Shown here: piece by piece, positions 42,045-53,399 of the stretch | Position numbering within the stretch: position 1 is the stretch's first letter | Layout of the letters: every line of letters starts with the position of its first letter | Assembly (NCBI GenBank): GCA_947652115.1 | Contig: OX393564.1 | Location: 6,093,364 to 6,157,363 of the forward strand | Length of the DNA: 64,000 nucleotides | Direction: 5' to 3' | Source: Blastomussa wellsi | Taxonomy: Eukaryota; Cnidaria; Anthozoa; Scleractinia; Plerogyridae | Program-made: the position numbers and the translations under genes | The notes under the pieces: generated by a model | Told to the model about the DNA's origin: nothing | Databases searched by the model: none | The model's input: only the letters and a program-made list of their open reading frames with translations

Positions 42045-43326
42045 TTGAGTCACTCAACTAATTTGTCTTTCTCCACTCATACTTGGCCAAAATCATGGAA
42101 GAGGGCTATCATCAGTGGGGATTATCAAGGAATTAATGTGACACCAGTCATTGCTCGTGCCTTCGAGAAAATTGTTTACAGGCTACATGCTCAAGAGATT
42201 GTAGAGGACAATCTAAGTAACTTGCAGTTCGCGTATAGGGAGGGTGGTTCATGCTATTATCATAATTCAGCCTAAAGTGTGCAAGTTCCTTGATGACCCC
42301 AACTGCCTAGCTGTTAGGATGTTTATGATGGACTTTAGCAAGGTTTTGATTCTGTAAACCACCATCTTCTGGCAAAAAAACATAATGATATCCCTTTAAA
42401 TCCATATATTGTCAATTGGTGGTTGAATTTTCTACAAGATAGAATGTGATTGGAAGCAAGTAAATAAGGGTACTATACAACAAAGTGCGAGTGGTCCGTA
42501 TTTATTTAACATCTTTCTTAATGACTTGGAGATCAGCATAGGTGAGGAAACTGTTTGTTTTAAATATGCTGATGACTGTACAATTGTTGCTCCTGTTTTT
42601 AAAAACAATGACTTAGCAGCTGGACTTGTTCATCAGTTTTTAGAATGGTCCAGTAGTAATGTAATGAAATGTAACCCCAGTAAGTGTAAGGAACTTGTTT
42701 TTCAAAAGAAAAGACACACCCATGTGTATACTGAAATTATATCGAACATACCACAATGCTCTGAACTCACTGTCTTAGGCCTCAACTTCCAGCAGGACTG
42801 TAGATGTGATAAGCATGTTAAAAGCAAGCTTGGTAAGGCCAATAAATGTTTGTATGTTTTAAGGTCTTTGTGGAAGAGAGGGTGCAGTCAGCTTGAGGTA
42901 GACTATATAAGACTATAGTTTTACCCAATGTCACCTCCGCACCAGTGACATATGGAACCTCGGAGCCACAGTTAACAATGGTGCAAGGTTTTCTAGACAA
43001 GTGCCACAAAAGATGACATAATTCTGTTAGATTTGATATAAGAGTTCTATTAGAAAAACAAGACCAGAAAGTTTTGAGAAAAATTTCTCAACTTAGTATC
43101 CACCCCATACGGGAGCAGGTCCCTAAGGCTAAGGCCACCAATTATAACCTACGCTATAAGAATTGTGCCCACATGTTGATAAATACAGAACGTTTTAAGA
43201 ATACTTTTATTAATAGATTAATTTACAAATATATTCTTCACTTAGTACTATTTTAAATCTGTAGCATAAGATATGTAGTTTTTATCTTGTGAGGAATAAA
43301 GACATTGTTTATTATTATTATTAAAG
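42045..43326 (+). mobile_element. CR1/Jockey-type LINE fragment
   Basis: Frame-broken [32 protein letters not shown], a degraded FSK motif, then an intact palm box FKYADDCTIVAP in the open frame 42526-42918. The 3' end has AATAAA-like sequence and an ATT microsatellite tail (43309-43323), typical of CR1-group elements. Confidence 0.75.
42526..42918 (+). pseudogene. LINE RT fragment containing the YADD box
   Basis: 130-codon open frame: EETVCFKYADDCTIVAPVFK, SSNVMKCNPSKCKELVFQKK, LTVLGLNFQQDCRCDKHVKS. It covers the RT palm and thumb only; flanking segments are in other frames. Confidence 0.8.
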
Positions 43327-43524
43327 TCTTACATGTACAGTCAATAACATCACGACAAAACTGACCAATCAGTTTTCATGAACCAGACTTGTAGCATTTG
43401 ACTGACAAACAACTCTTCACATGACTCTGATGACTTCTGCCCAGGTTGTCGAAACGTCAGACACAGGACTACCCTCATCAGGACAATAAAACTGCACGAT
43501 TGACTGTTACCCCAGGGTTCAAAC

Positions 43525-43673
43525 CAATAGACCCATTCCGATATATTAAAATTCTATCATGGTGCCGAGGCTTAGGGAAATAAAACAAAGCCTTGATGCA
43601 AAATCTTTTGTTTTATTCCCCCAAGCCTCGGTGACATGTTAGAATATTAATATATCTCGGAATTGTTCTATTG
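43525..43673. mobile_element. Palindromic MITE (149 bp)
   Basis: The left arm CAATAGACCCATTCCGATAT and the right arm (complement CAATAGAACAATTCCGAGAT) are inverted and continue through TATTCTA and GCCGAGGCTT/ACCGAGGCTT, about 50 bp each. It lies directly beside the Penelope-like tail. Confidence 0.7.
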
Positions 43674-43798
43674 CTATAAAAAGGCACAATTATCCATTTT
43701 CAATGTTTAGTACAGACTTATCATATGGCAGGTAATAATTTCATTTATAATGGATCTTGTAAGTTTTAATGTTAGTTTAAAACCTTGAATAAAGACCT

Positions 43799-43821
43799 TT
43801 ATTATTATTATTATTATTATT
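43799..43821 (+). repeat. (ATT)n run, probable LINE tail
   Basis: Preceded by TTGAATAAAGACCTTT, so it is probably the 3' end of another CR1-type insertion whose body is not recognisable. Confidence 0.6.
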
Positions 43822-44157
43822 TGGTCTTTTCACATAGAGATTTTAGAAAACCACGACGGCAACGGCAACTAGAACGTCGCTAAACAAAAGATTTAAGGCT
43901 AAATTTCCATTTTTCTGTTTGACAATAAACGCCGTCCTTATATTTTCCACAAGAGCTAACAAGGTATTTCATTAATTTTGATTGTAATTATTGATTGTTT
44001 ATTGTGTCGTCTTGTTACTAGAACCAGACAGAGAGTTATCTTGATTTATTATTTCCATTAAAAAACTATTTTCTGCTGGTACTGGGATTTTGTTTGTTGA
44101 AAGTTGATTGGAAAAGCACAAATGAAAACAAGAACTTATTACACGTTTTTGGCATTG

Positions 44158-45343
44158 TAAGGGACCAAGGGACCGGTCATTATTTATCGTCGGGGGGGGG
44201 GGGGGGGTGCAGAGGATTTCTGTGACCCCCCCATTCTCTCCCAGCCACCACAAAAAGCCAGTGTATATGTGAGTGATATCTATAATGATATTTACATCTC
44301 ATGCACCTTGAACAACAACGTTTATTTGTTTGTCTGATAGAAACTGAATTGCCACGCAAGAACGAGTGAATATGCTCTGCGAAGTCCTTCAAGCAGACTC
44401 AAATAAGCTGACAGCAAGTCTAATCAGGCCCGTTGGCAGGTTTTTGTTTCGGGACTGACCGAGCGCCGGAGGTGCGAGCGCCCAGGGGGGTCCGGGGGCA
44501 TGTGCTCCAGAAATTTTGAAAATTGGGTGGCCTGAGACTGCATTTTGTACGTTTTGAAGGCAGTATAACATGAAACCAGGCAGCCAAAAGTGAACTTAAA
44601 AACGTGGATATTACTCAAACTTTTGAACTTCAAAATGGATTTTTTTTGTGCAGAGACTTCTTTCCATATATGTATTTTACAGTTTTAGAGGATAATGTCA
44701 CTATTTAAAAAGTACAAAATAGAAATAAAGTTGAAAATCCGAACAGAACTATACCATACTATATATATCTGAAGAAGAGGCTATGCAATGGTCAGTAGAT
44801 TAGAGGGGGCTTCCAAGAATCTTCCAAAGAAGCATTACATGACGAAACAGACATATCAACTAAACACTTATTGATATATGTATAATTTTGTCACTTCTGT
44901 TGTTCTTATTTGTTCTGTCCTGCTGCATTTATCAAACGTTCCTATTGACGCAAAAATGACACTTTCAGAAAATTAATAATTTGAAACATGGACCTTTGAC
45001 ATTTGAACTATAAATCTTGAACATTTTCAAGCCGTCGCGTGTAATAAATATGCAAAACCATATTGATTATTTCAGTTGAATTAGATCGTGCATGAATAAA
45101 AGGAAGCTAAAATACAAGAGCATAGAGGAGGCAATAAATCGACATGGTTTAGGTTATTTATTGTGAACTCAACGCTACTAAAAAAATCTGTTTTTTCTTC
45201 TGGTACCCCCTTAATGCTTGTCAATTACGGCTGATACCCCCTCTATTCATTTGAAAACCATTTGGTCCCCCCAAAATCCTCGCCCGCCCCCCTCCCCTCA
45301 CCAGGCGATAAATAATGACTGGTTCGTCCCCGACTGGTTCCTA
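44158..45343. mobile_element. Element with imperfect inverted ends and a 16-G tract (1.2 kb)
   Basis: The left end reads AAGGGACCAAGGGACCGGTC and on through ATTATTTATCGTCGGGG. The right end, inverted, reads ACCAGTCATTATTTATCGCC after GGGGACG. A run of 16 G lies at 44192-44207 and C-rich stretches lie near the right end. No transposase was recognised. A GC-rich repeat fragment occurs at 44430-44510. Confidence 0.55.
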
Positions 45344-46499
45344 ATCAAATGTTTTCACAGTTAAAGCTTGCTATGCTGCCCGTCCTTGTAGTAAAATGTA
45401 CACAACATCTCGTCCAAAAAAGTCTAAAATGTTTCAGAATGATAAATTTTATCATAGTAAGAAAAACCGAATTTTTTTCGGAATTGATAACATAGAACAA
45501 ATTTAGCCTTTAAATTTACAATTATTTTGCACAAGGTGTTGTTTACTTGTGTTTTGGGGAAGAGTTCAAGCTAAGGGGAAATGCTGTTCAAATTTTCCCA
45601 ATAAAAAACGTAGTATATATAGGGAAACTTTTTGATTATTTCTGATTATTTAATTTCCCTGAAAGTTCCCTTCCTAACACTTTTTTGAAAATACGAAAAA
45701 GGTAGGCCACTGTGCTTGCAAAAGAGATATGATGGGCCAGTCCTCATCCTTTTATGCTAATCACGCATACTATTTTATTGTTTCACGGTACACTTCACAG
45801 TAGCTGAAAGGAAAGATTATTAATGGAATACTTGACAAAAAACTTGCTAGATAGCAAGTCTCGATTATATGGAACAATGTAACATATTTATGAAAAAATC
45901 AGACAAATTTAAACGATACCTACTCAATACATCCCTCGAGTAGTTGTTCCCAAGGCAATAATTGACATCCTCGGGTAACAGTTTTATGAGAGTTTTTAAC
46001 CATATCTTTTTTTCCTACCCAAGAATTTCTCTTTTTATTTTTTTAATTTGAAGATAATCATAAAAAATACAGTATATATGTCACCGTGCTTGTTTACGGG
46101 AATAAAGACGATTTATCTCGCTCGTGAGCAAATCCATATAGAAAAAGGCACCATATTGTTCATATGCACGTGCTAATTGCACGTAAAATTCTACGCAGTA
46201 AGAATGTGCAAGGCAATACTGAGGAATCACATTAAGTGAAATAATTGTATATCTCCATGCTTGCCAAATAGGACAAAACTTACGTCTTATGATCTGTTGA
46301 TGTGATTTGATTTCATTTTCTTCTTTAGTTACTACTCACTCTTGACAGTCATGGACTCTTGTGGATCTTAAGGTAAAGATCAGTATTTTACATTGATTTA
46401 AATATTAAAAAGCTTCAGGTTTTAATCTAAGTATATAGCCATCCAATAAAAGTTGCATTTACAACTTAGATAGTTTATGAATTTGATATGCTGATATAC
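45344..46499. other. AT-rich sequence, nothing recognised
   Basis: No ORF of note, no repeat ends, no splice-bounded open frame seen. Confidence 0.5.
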
Positions 46500-47633
46500 T
46501 TCCAATCGGGGTACTGGAGGGGTACCGCAATACGTGCTCCAGCAATACGTGCGCGGACCGTCCTGGAGGGTGGCTGATACCTTAACAGTAGTATAGCATG
46601 CTCAACGGGGTAGTAACCAATCAGGAGCCAGCATACAGCACATATGACAGCTCTCGACCAATCAGATTGCTGTATTTCATCCAAGATGCCCGAATGTGAC
46701 TTTTTGCATCTCATTAGAGTTTTTAAACCAATCAGTGAGTGACTTGAAATCGAGGCATTTTTCCTTCGTTATTCAAATGATTCAGTGTATTCAAAATGGC
46801 AGCATCCATGAAGTGAAAAGTCAGCCATGTTGGAAAACAGCAAACCAGCCTCGACAGAGGACTGGGACTGCATAAATGAATTGGTAATGCAAATCAATAA
46901 TTGCATATGTGAATAATTAATCGTTACTTACAATGGCATGAGGTGCGGAGAGACAGAAATCCTTTCAGTAGGCGGCCATGTTGAATACTGAGAGAGGTTG
47001 GACCAGAGCGCGTCTAATATAGGATGTCATAAAGACTGTCGGTACGGCATATCATCAGGAACCAATCACAAGTGCCCATTTCATATATGAACAATTATTG
47101 ATCAGTAGTTTCAGACAAAAAAATCAAGTGAAAAAATTATAATCTCTGTTTTCCCTAATATTTACACTGCGGGACGTGTGCCGGATCCTAATGACCCTGT
47201 GCCTGACTTACGTTTTTGTTACAAACGAGTGCATGTCTGAGGGATACTAGGGAGAGAGTTTGTCTTGGATGCTGAACGTATGCATGATCGTGAGTGTGCA
47301 GGGGAACTATTTACAAATCCACTAATAATTCGGCCATGAGCTGGTCTTCACAGGTCAAGGAGACTTGGCGGAACCCATACGCGTACAAACGAAAGGTGTT
47401 GGTATCTACCACTCGCTTGTCAAAGTTGATATTAATTGGCATTTTAGTAAATAGTGAATGATGGTATTAACTCATCGAGAGAAGGCATATGTCATCACCC
47501 AAGATACAGGTTATTTCCTCACAAAGGAAAAAGCTGAGTCAATTAAATCGGTACGGATTGGTGACTGCCTGACACACTAACTACTTAGATTTTTTGAGGG
47601 GGGTTTTGTGGATCAATCGAAAAAATAAACTAG

Positions 47634-48166
47634 TGAGATGATCTCAGATAGTGCAGAGTGTTATCTACAACTTTAAATGCCGTGGCAAACAAGGACACAT
47701 TGTTGCTCCGTTTGAGCAAATTGGGAAACAATTTTGCTTCTGTTGCACACTGAGACAGGCAGACAGGGAAACATTTCTTCATTTGCCACGGCCTTTAGGA
47801 TGGTCGTCTACATAGGTGAGAGTACTCATGCAGGCCCCCTATCCCCCCCCCCCCCCGCCCACTCCCAGCCTGTAGTGACTTCGGTTATAATTATATTATT
47901 TGCTTTGCCAAATATGAGCAGACAGAAACTTTAGATATTTTGCTTACTTTTTTACTTGACTTTCCTAAATATTTTTTTAATGCCCAATACACAAATTTGA
48001 TTTCCAAGTGTAATATGTTTTGTTTAGCGTAGAGACTAATTCCGTTTCATTCAAAAAGCAATTTTTCATTGAAGTTATAAACAAGAACTAAATTAATTAT
48101 CGAATAGTCACGGAATAGTACATTCTTTTTCTTTATATACAACTGAGAATATCGATTTATCTAGGT
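47634..48166 (+). repeat. Repeat copy, inverse of 26407-27447
   Basis: The partner of the long repeat that abuts the eIF4G exon at 27463. This copy includes a run of C at about 47843-47857 corresponding to the G-run at about 27197-27205. Confidence 0.75.
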
Positions 48167-48180
48167 AGACCGGTCCCAGT

Positions 48181-48425
48181 CATTCTCGTTCCCAGAGGCC
48201 GCAATTAGTTTGGTCAGCACCAAGGAATCAAGCCCTCTGGCCACAACCAAATTGTGAGCATGCGTAGACAACTCGTTTTGTAGCTTTCAGCCAATCAGAT
48301 TTGATTTTGTGCATTCGTATAATGACGGGAAGTCCGTGAATCGCCGTCTTCCGGTGTTGGACCTTCCCAGAGGTTGGGATTCTTGGTGCTGACCAAAAGG
48401 ATCGCGGCCTCTGGGGATGAGAATG
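48181..48425. mobile_element. MULE-like MITE with 9-bp duplication (245 bp)
   Basis: The ends are CATTCTCGTTCCCAGAGGCC and (from the right) CATTCTCATCCCCAGAGGCC. Perfect flanking GGTCCCAGT at 48172-48180 and 48426-48434. Inner arms share TTTGGTCAGCACCAAG. Confidence 0.8.
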
Positions 48426-48745
48426 GGTCCCAGTCCTCTGTCGAGGCTGGTAGGCTGTTTTCCAACATGGCCGACTTTTCACTTCATGGATGCTGCCATT
48501 TTGAATACGTTGAATCATTTGCATAACAAAGGAAGGAAAGATGCCCTAATTTCAAGTCACTGATTGGTTTGAAAACACTAATGAAATGCAAAAAGTCACC
48601 TTCGGCCATCTTGAATGAAATCGGGCAATCTGATTGGGCGCGAGCTTCACGTGTGCTGTATGCTGGCTCCTGATTGGTTACTGTCCCATTGAGTGTGCTT
48701 TACTTAAGGTGTCAGCCACCCTCCAGCACCGTCTGCACATGTATC

Positions 48746-49504
48746 GCTCTAGCACTTCCATTTTTCATATAAACCCCTACAAAACACACATTTTCAGAAA
48801 GCTTAATAGTTGCAGAATATGGCTCATTCTTTTAAAAATCTCAAAATCGTAAGAGATAGCGTAATTGAGACATTTCTTGGGAAAGCATGACTGTGTAAAT
48901 TAAACTCTAGCCTCGTTAAGATAGAGGGGAAGAGAACGATAAACATCACATTTGCTTTTTGACACGTTCCAGATTTTTGACAGGTGCATTTGTTCTTTTT
49001 TAACAATAGGATAAAGTCCGTGTTGGAGAGGGACAAATCATCAGATTATTCAAAAAAGAAAACAAAAATCGCAGACACAGGTTTTCGAGGAAAACTATCT
49101 GACAATAGGGGCTGCCGATTTGGAGTTCAAAACGTACACTTAACTTTCCGAAGTTTTCGTTCCCAGAAAAAAAATACATTTTTTGTGGCATTTTACCCGC
49201 AATAGGATTATAACACCTAAACGCCCATGTTGATGTTTACCAGAGAGGGATCATCTTGCAATAACAATATGCATTGACAGGTGATATGCAGCAGGCCAAA
49301 TCTTTACACGGGACGTGGCGGGAATACACTGTATCTTCCAGTCAGATACAAATCACAATTCTCAATTAATGAATTAATTTATCGGCGATAGACCGAGAAA
49401 ACTAAAAACCTTTGACGCTGCCACCGTTAGCTCGAAAGCCAAGAACCAATGCACGATTTATCGCAAATGCCCCGCTTTTTTCCGTCGTCGGAAATGCAAG
49501 ATTA
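48746..49504. other. Sequence with no recognised gene
   Basis: Short frames only; no element ends identified. Confidence 0.45.
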
Positions 49505-49724
49505 TGCACCTATCAGTGTAAATCCCAGGGGTAGGGGTGCGGGCTTAGGGGGTGGAGGGACAGTAGTTATTGTCCTGTAGTGGGGACTTTTGACCGTTTT
49601 GTTGGACTTTCTAGCAGCATTTTATTGACTTTTAGTGACTCTTTTGACCATCTACAAATGCCCTGGGGCAAATCCCCCACCTATGCCCACACCCCTTCCC
49701 CCGGGATTTACATTGATAGGTGCA
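49505..49724. mobile_element. MITE with TTA duplication (220 bp), PIF/Harbinger-like
   Basis: The ends are TGCACCTATCAGTGTAAATC and (from the right) TGCACCTATCAATGTAAATC. TTA lies on both sides (49502-49504 and 49725-49727). Confidence 0.75.
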
Positions 49725-49892
49725 TTAGTTTCATGCGACAGACAGCTTTCGTTCTGGCACTGAAACATTCAAGTGGAACCAAGTCTATTTTACTTTCTGA
49801 GTTTTCCACAAGTTCAACGCTTCTTTGACAAAGGCGACAAGTCACCAATTCGTTGATCTTCTCCTGCAGTCTTTCACCGGCTACTATAACCA

Positions 49893-50127
49893 TGCACCAT
49901 ATTTCGCATAGCATGGTGCATTATGCATGCTGCCGTTTAGTTTGCTTCATTGTTTCGCTTCACATGCATGCTGTTGTTTAGTTAGCCTCATTCTCTCTTG
50001 GTTCGCTCATAATTAGCTGGTGACCTTTGTTACCACTTTGGTCAGCTTCGTTGTGGTGTATTTGCATCTTGTCTTCACTGAATAAACATGTTCTCTCTTG
50101 TTCGGAGTTTCGGCTCAATGAACTAGC
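49893..50127 (+). repeat. 5' LTR of the Gypsy-type element
   Basis: It shares GCATGGTGCATTATGCATGC, AATTAGCTTGCGACC-type sequence, a GAATAAACATG polyadenylation region and TTCTCTCTTGTT with the right LTR. Relative to the right LTR it lacks about 30 bp between two TCGCAT motifs, consistent with deletion by short-repeat recombination. Exact ends are uncertain. Confidence 0.75.
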
Positions 50128-50364
50128 GTGCTGGCAGCGTAACATTTCCAAAGGACGCACCAAGTCAAGGACATCAAGTGCTTTTGATTTTAGCCGTCTC
50201 TCTCTCTCTGAGCATTCAAGCCAGAATTCGTGAACCGTAGGTGATGACTTTTCACAGAGCGCTGAAACAATGGTCGCTTTCTTCGAACGAAACTATCACT
50301 TCGATCGAAGCCTGGGAAAACATCTATCAACAGCGTTTGGCAAACGATCCGACAACATTATGGC

Positions 50365-51042
50365 TTGCAGTTAACTGGTCCCTGTTTCGTGGACCTCGCG
50401 AACATTTCTCTGAAGCCTGAACAATGTCCCGAGGATTTATTCCAAAGCTTCATGGCCTTAATTGAGGACAATCCTCTCACTACATCCAGCAGAATCATCC
50501 ATCATGGCGAGATGCCGGATGCGGATGCAGTCGTTCTTTCCTGGTTACGCTTACTCTATCCCAGCCTTCCGTGGCTTGTGAAACAGCATTATGGAACTGA
50601 ATCACGTAGTAGAACATTGGCCTCCGTCAAGCCTGAGATCTCTCAAGCTCTCAAGTCATTACTTGACGAGCTCCACACTAGTGAGGAGTCTATGTTCTTG
50701 CGCTCTGCACTCCCGGCTGATCACCGCTCATCCGTTCCCACTCGACGCAGGCCACTGCCCAAGCCGCGTGTCATCAAATCTTGTCCTCTCTGCCAACAGG
50801 CTGGTTGCCCTGATTTTCGGTCTCATTTCCTCAGCAGTTGCAAGTTTCTACCCGAGCCAGACTGTCTCTTTATGTCCGACAGGTGGCTGTCCTTGAGTAA
50901 GATGAGAGCAGTTATGATTACCAGCTCAGCCTTGATCAGGCAGGTCCTTCAGATTTTCAGCATGTCCAAGAATTCCCAAATATGCAGGCCTGTTCCTCTG
51001 GATTCCTACCTGCTATGGAACCTCCTGTCTCTCGTCGCATAA
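50365..51042 (+). pseudogene. Gag-like segment with zinc-knuckle-like motif
   Basis: The 225-codon frame includes CPLCQQAGCPDFRSHFLSSC, like the gag Cys/His motif of coral Gypsy elements. The upstream part (from about 50242, MTFHRALKQWS) is in another frame. Confidence 0.65.
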
Positions 51043-51470
51043 ATGTCTCCCAGTCTCCATTTCTTCACAGGTTTTACCATCATCATCCCTTATGCCTTAC
51101 TATCGACACCGGTGCAGAAACTAATATGATGAGGGCTTCTCTAGTTAGGCATATTGGCGCGAAGGTCACTAAAAGCTCCCAGTCCACTTTGCAGGCCGAT
51201 GGCCATACTCCTTTAACCGTTGTTGGTGAGACGCGACTTCCTCTGATTCGTCATGACAGATCCCTTACTCTGGAAGCTCTGGTGTTTGAGGATCTTGATG
51301 TGGATATACTAGCCGGGACGCACTTCATGACTTCAATGACATCACAGTCCGCCCCACTAAACGTGAGATCATCATGGCTGGGTGTGACGTGGCATCCTAT
51401 GGCTGTTCCCAAAGTCCTCAGACCCATTACGCTGTCAGAGCCTGCCACCTCCTTCGTGCCCCGAACATAA
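50982..51470 (+). pseudogene. Retropepsin-like aspartic protease segment
   Basis: CLTIDTGAETNMMRASLVRH holds the DTGA active-site motif; LEALVFEDLDVDILAGTHFM is the flap/C-terminal pattern with ILAG. It overlaps the gag frame's end in another frame. Confidence 0.75.
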
Positions 51471-51729
51471 ACACCACCATTTGACCGGGTGAGTTCCTTG
51501 ACATTGATGTCCCTTCAGAGCTGCTTAGAGATTCTACGCTTGCCATCGAGCCCTGTATGGATTCGGTCGCTTCTAGTCACCTCAAACTTACTCACACCTG
51601 GCCTCAACCTGACATCGTCCAAGCCATTGGCGGTAAGCTGAGACTTCAACAATACGTCTAACTGTTCTGGAATCTCCCACATAGCCCTCCTCAACCCAAG
51701 CAACCGGGCCACCTCCTACGTTTACAGCT

Positions 51730-52610
51730 CCTCCTTCTTCTCCTGTTGAGTCAGTACATGTAGACCCTGATGGTTTGTTGTCCTCCTCTGAGAAACCTGC
51801 ATTGATTTCGCTCCTGAAGGAATTCCAGGTGGTCTTTGACTCGCATATTCCTGGTTATAACGGAGCCGCCAGTGCAATTGAAGGAGTTGTGAACATGGGT
51901 CCTTTCGAACCTCCCCAGGGCAAAGGGCGTGTCCCTCAGTTCTCCCGTGACCAACTTGACCTGCTTCAAACCAAATTTGACGAACTTGAGGCTCAAGGTG
52001 TGTTCCGTCGACCAGGATATTTAAAGGTCGTGGTATAGTATTTGAATCCGTCGTTCCTATTGAAGAAGAGGAATGGTGGTTTCCGCTTGGTCACAGCCTT
52101 CACGGTTGTCGGCCGCTATAGTAAACCTTGGCCCTCGCTTGTTGCGGATGTGGACTCCACCTTCTTAAGATTGCTTGCTGGAAGTAAATCATGGTCTCTG
52201 ATTTGCGCCAGGCATTCTACCAAATCACCCTCGCAAGGAACTCCATGACGAATTGTGGTGTGGTTACTCCCTTCAAAGGTGTTCGTGTCTACACACGCTG
52301 TGCCATAGGAATCCCCGGTTCTAAGACGGCCCTTGAGGAGCTAATGTGCCGTGTCCCTGGGTGATCTTCGTCAGGAGGGTTTTATGGCTAAGATTGCACA
52401 CGACTTTTATTGCAGTGGTAACACTCATCATGAGCACCTAACGAACTGGCGCAAAGTCTTCTTGGCTCAGGATCACTGCAACCTTCGCCTCTCACCTGCG
52501 AAAACCATAATCTGCCCAGCCTCGACCACCATTCTCGTTTGGATATGGTCCCAAGGCTCAATCCGTGCCTCTCCCCACCGTGTAGCTGCACTGGCATCTT
52601 GCGAGCCACG
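51730..52610 (+). pseudogene. Reverse transcriptase segment, frame-broken and catalytically altered
   Basis: Reading across frames gives [59 protein letters not shown] and LRLSPAKTIICP. Where related elements have an IADD-type catalytic box, this copy reads IAHDFYCSGNT, losing one Asp. Frameshifts lie near 52040, 52190 and 52350. Confidence 0.75.
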
Positions 52611-52681
52611 AAACTAAAAGAAAAAAATCTTGCGAGCCACCCAACGTCCGCGGTCTCCTTACTTTTGTTGGTTCCTACAAA

Positions 52682-53053
52682 ATGCTTGGCCAGGTCCTAA
52701 GTGGAGCTGCTAAACTCCTCGCTCCTCTCGAGTCCCTTACGGGTTGCCGTCAATTTCAAGATGCAATTTCCTGGTCTGATGAGCTCCTGGTGTGTTTCTG
52801 CTCCTGCCAAGAAGCACTCACGTCTAACAGATCCATCACTCTTCCCAAGCCTGTTGATCAGCTCTGGATCGCGATTGATGGTTCTGTCAAGATGAAAGGC
52901 CTTGGTGCCACTGTTTATGTACACCGTGAATACAAGCTCCACCTCGCCGGATATTTCAGTGCCAAGTTTGAAAAACATCAAGCTTCTTGGTTACCATGTG
53001 AAATAGAGGCATTATCTATTGCGGCCGCTGCAAGCATTTCGCTCCTTATATAA
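52682..53053 (+). pseudogene. RNase H segment
   Basis: QLWIAIDGSVKMKGLGATVY holds the first catalytic Asp; [14 protein letters not shown] holds the Glu of the RNase H fold. The next RNase H motifs are out of frame or lost. Confidence 0.75.
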
Positions 53054-53399
53054 TTCAATCAAAATCCAAGACTTCTGTACTGAATGATAGCAAGCCATGT
53101 GTCCAGGCTTTTGACAAGCTCTGCGGTGGCCAGTTTTCTTCCAGTCCTTGAGTAACTTCATTCTTGTCATCCGTTAGCCATTACTAAGTGAGCTGCTCCA
53201 CCTGGCTGGTTCCACAAACCTGCCTTCTGACTTTGCTAGTCGCAACGCACCAGCCTGCGATGACCCTCGCTGGTAAATCTGTTCATTTGTACCCGAAGCT
53301 GAAGACCTGGCTGTACATCCCATATCTGTCCATGATGTGTTATCGGGGAAGACGTCCCTTCCTTTCACAAGCCGCTCCACCTGGCTACAATCGCAGCTA

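Larger units (their letters stand above)
41260..43515 (+). mobile_element. Penelope-like element interrupted by a CR1-like LINE
   Basis: The left half (about 41260-42040) carries decayed Penelope-like coding sequence (RT thumb and GIY-YIG regions). A CR1-like LINE occupies about 42045-43326. The right part (about 43330-43515) continues a typical 3' tail containing GCCCAGGTTGTCGAAACGTCAG. The order and orientation fit one Penelope-like copy split by a later LINE insertion. Confidence 0.65.
46500..48745. mobile_element. Large foldback with ~330-bp inverted arms and nested insertions
   Basis: The left arm (about 46545-46868) and the right arm (about 48436-48735) are inverted copies sharing GGAGGGTGGCTGA, GAGCCAGCATACAGCAC, CAAAATGGCAGCATCCATGAAG and CCTCGACAGAGGACTGGGAC. 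Between them lie the 47634-48166 repeat and the MITE at 48181-48425. Outer limits are approximate because the arms fade. Confidence 0.7.
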
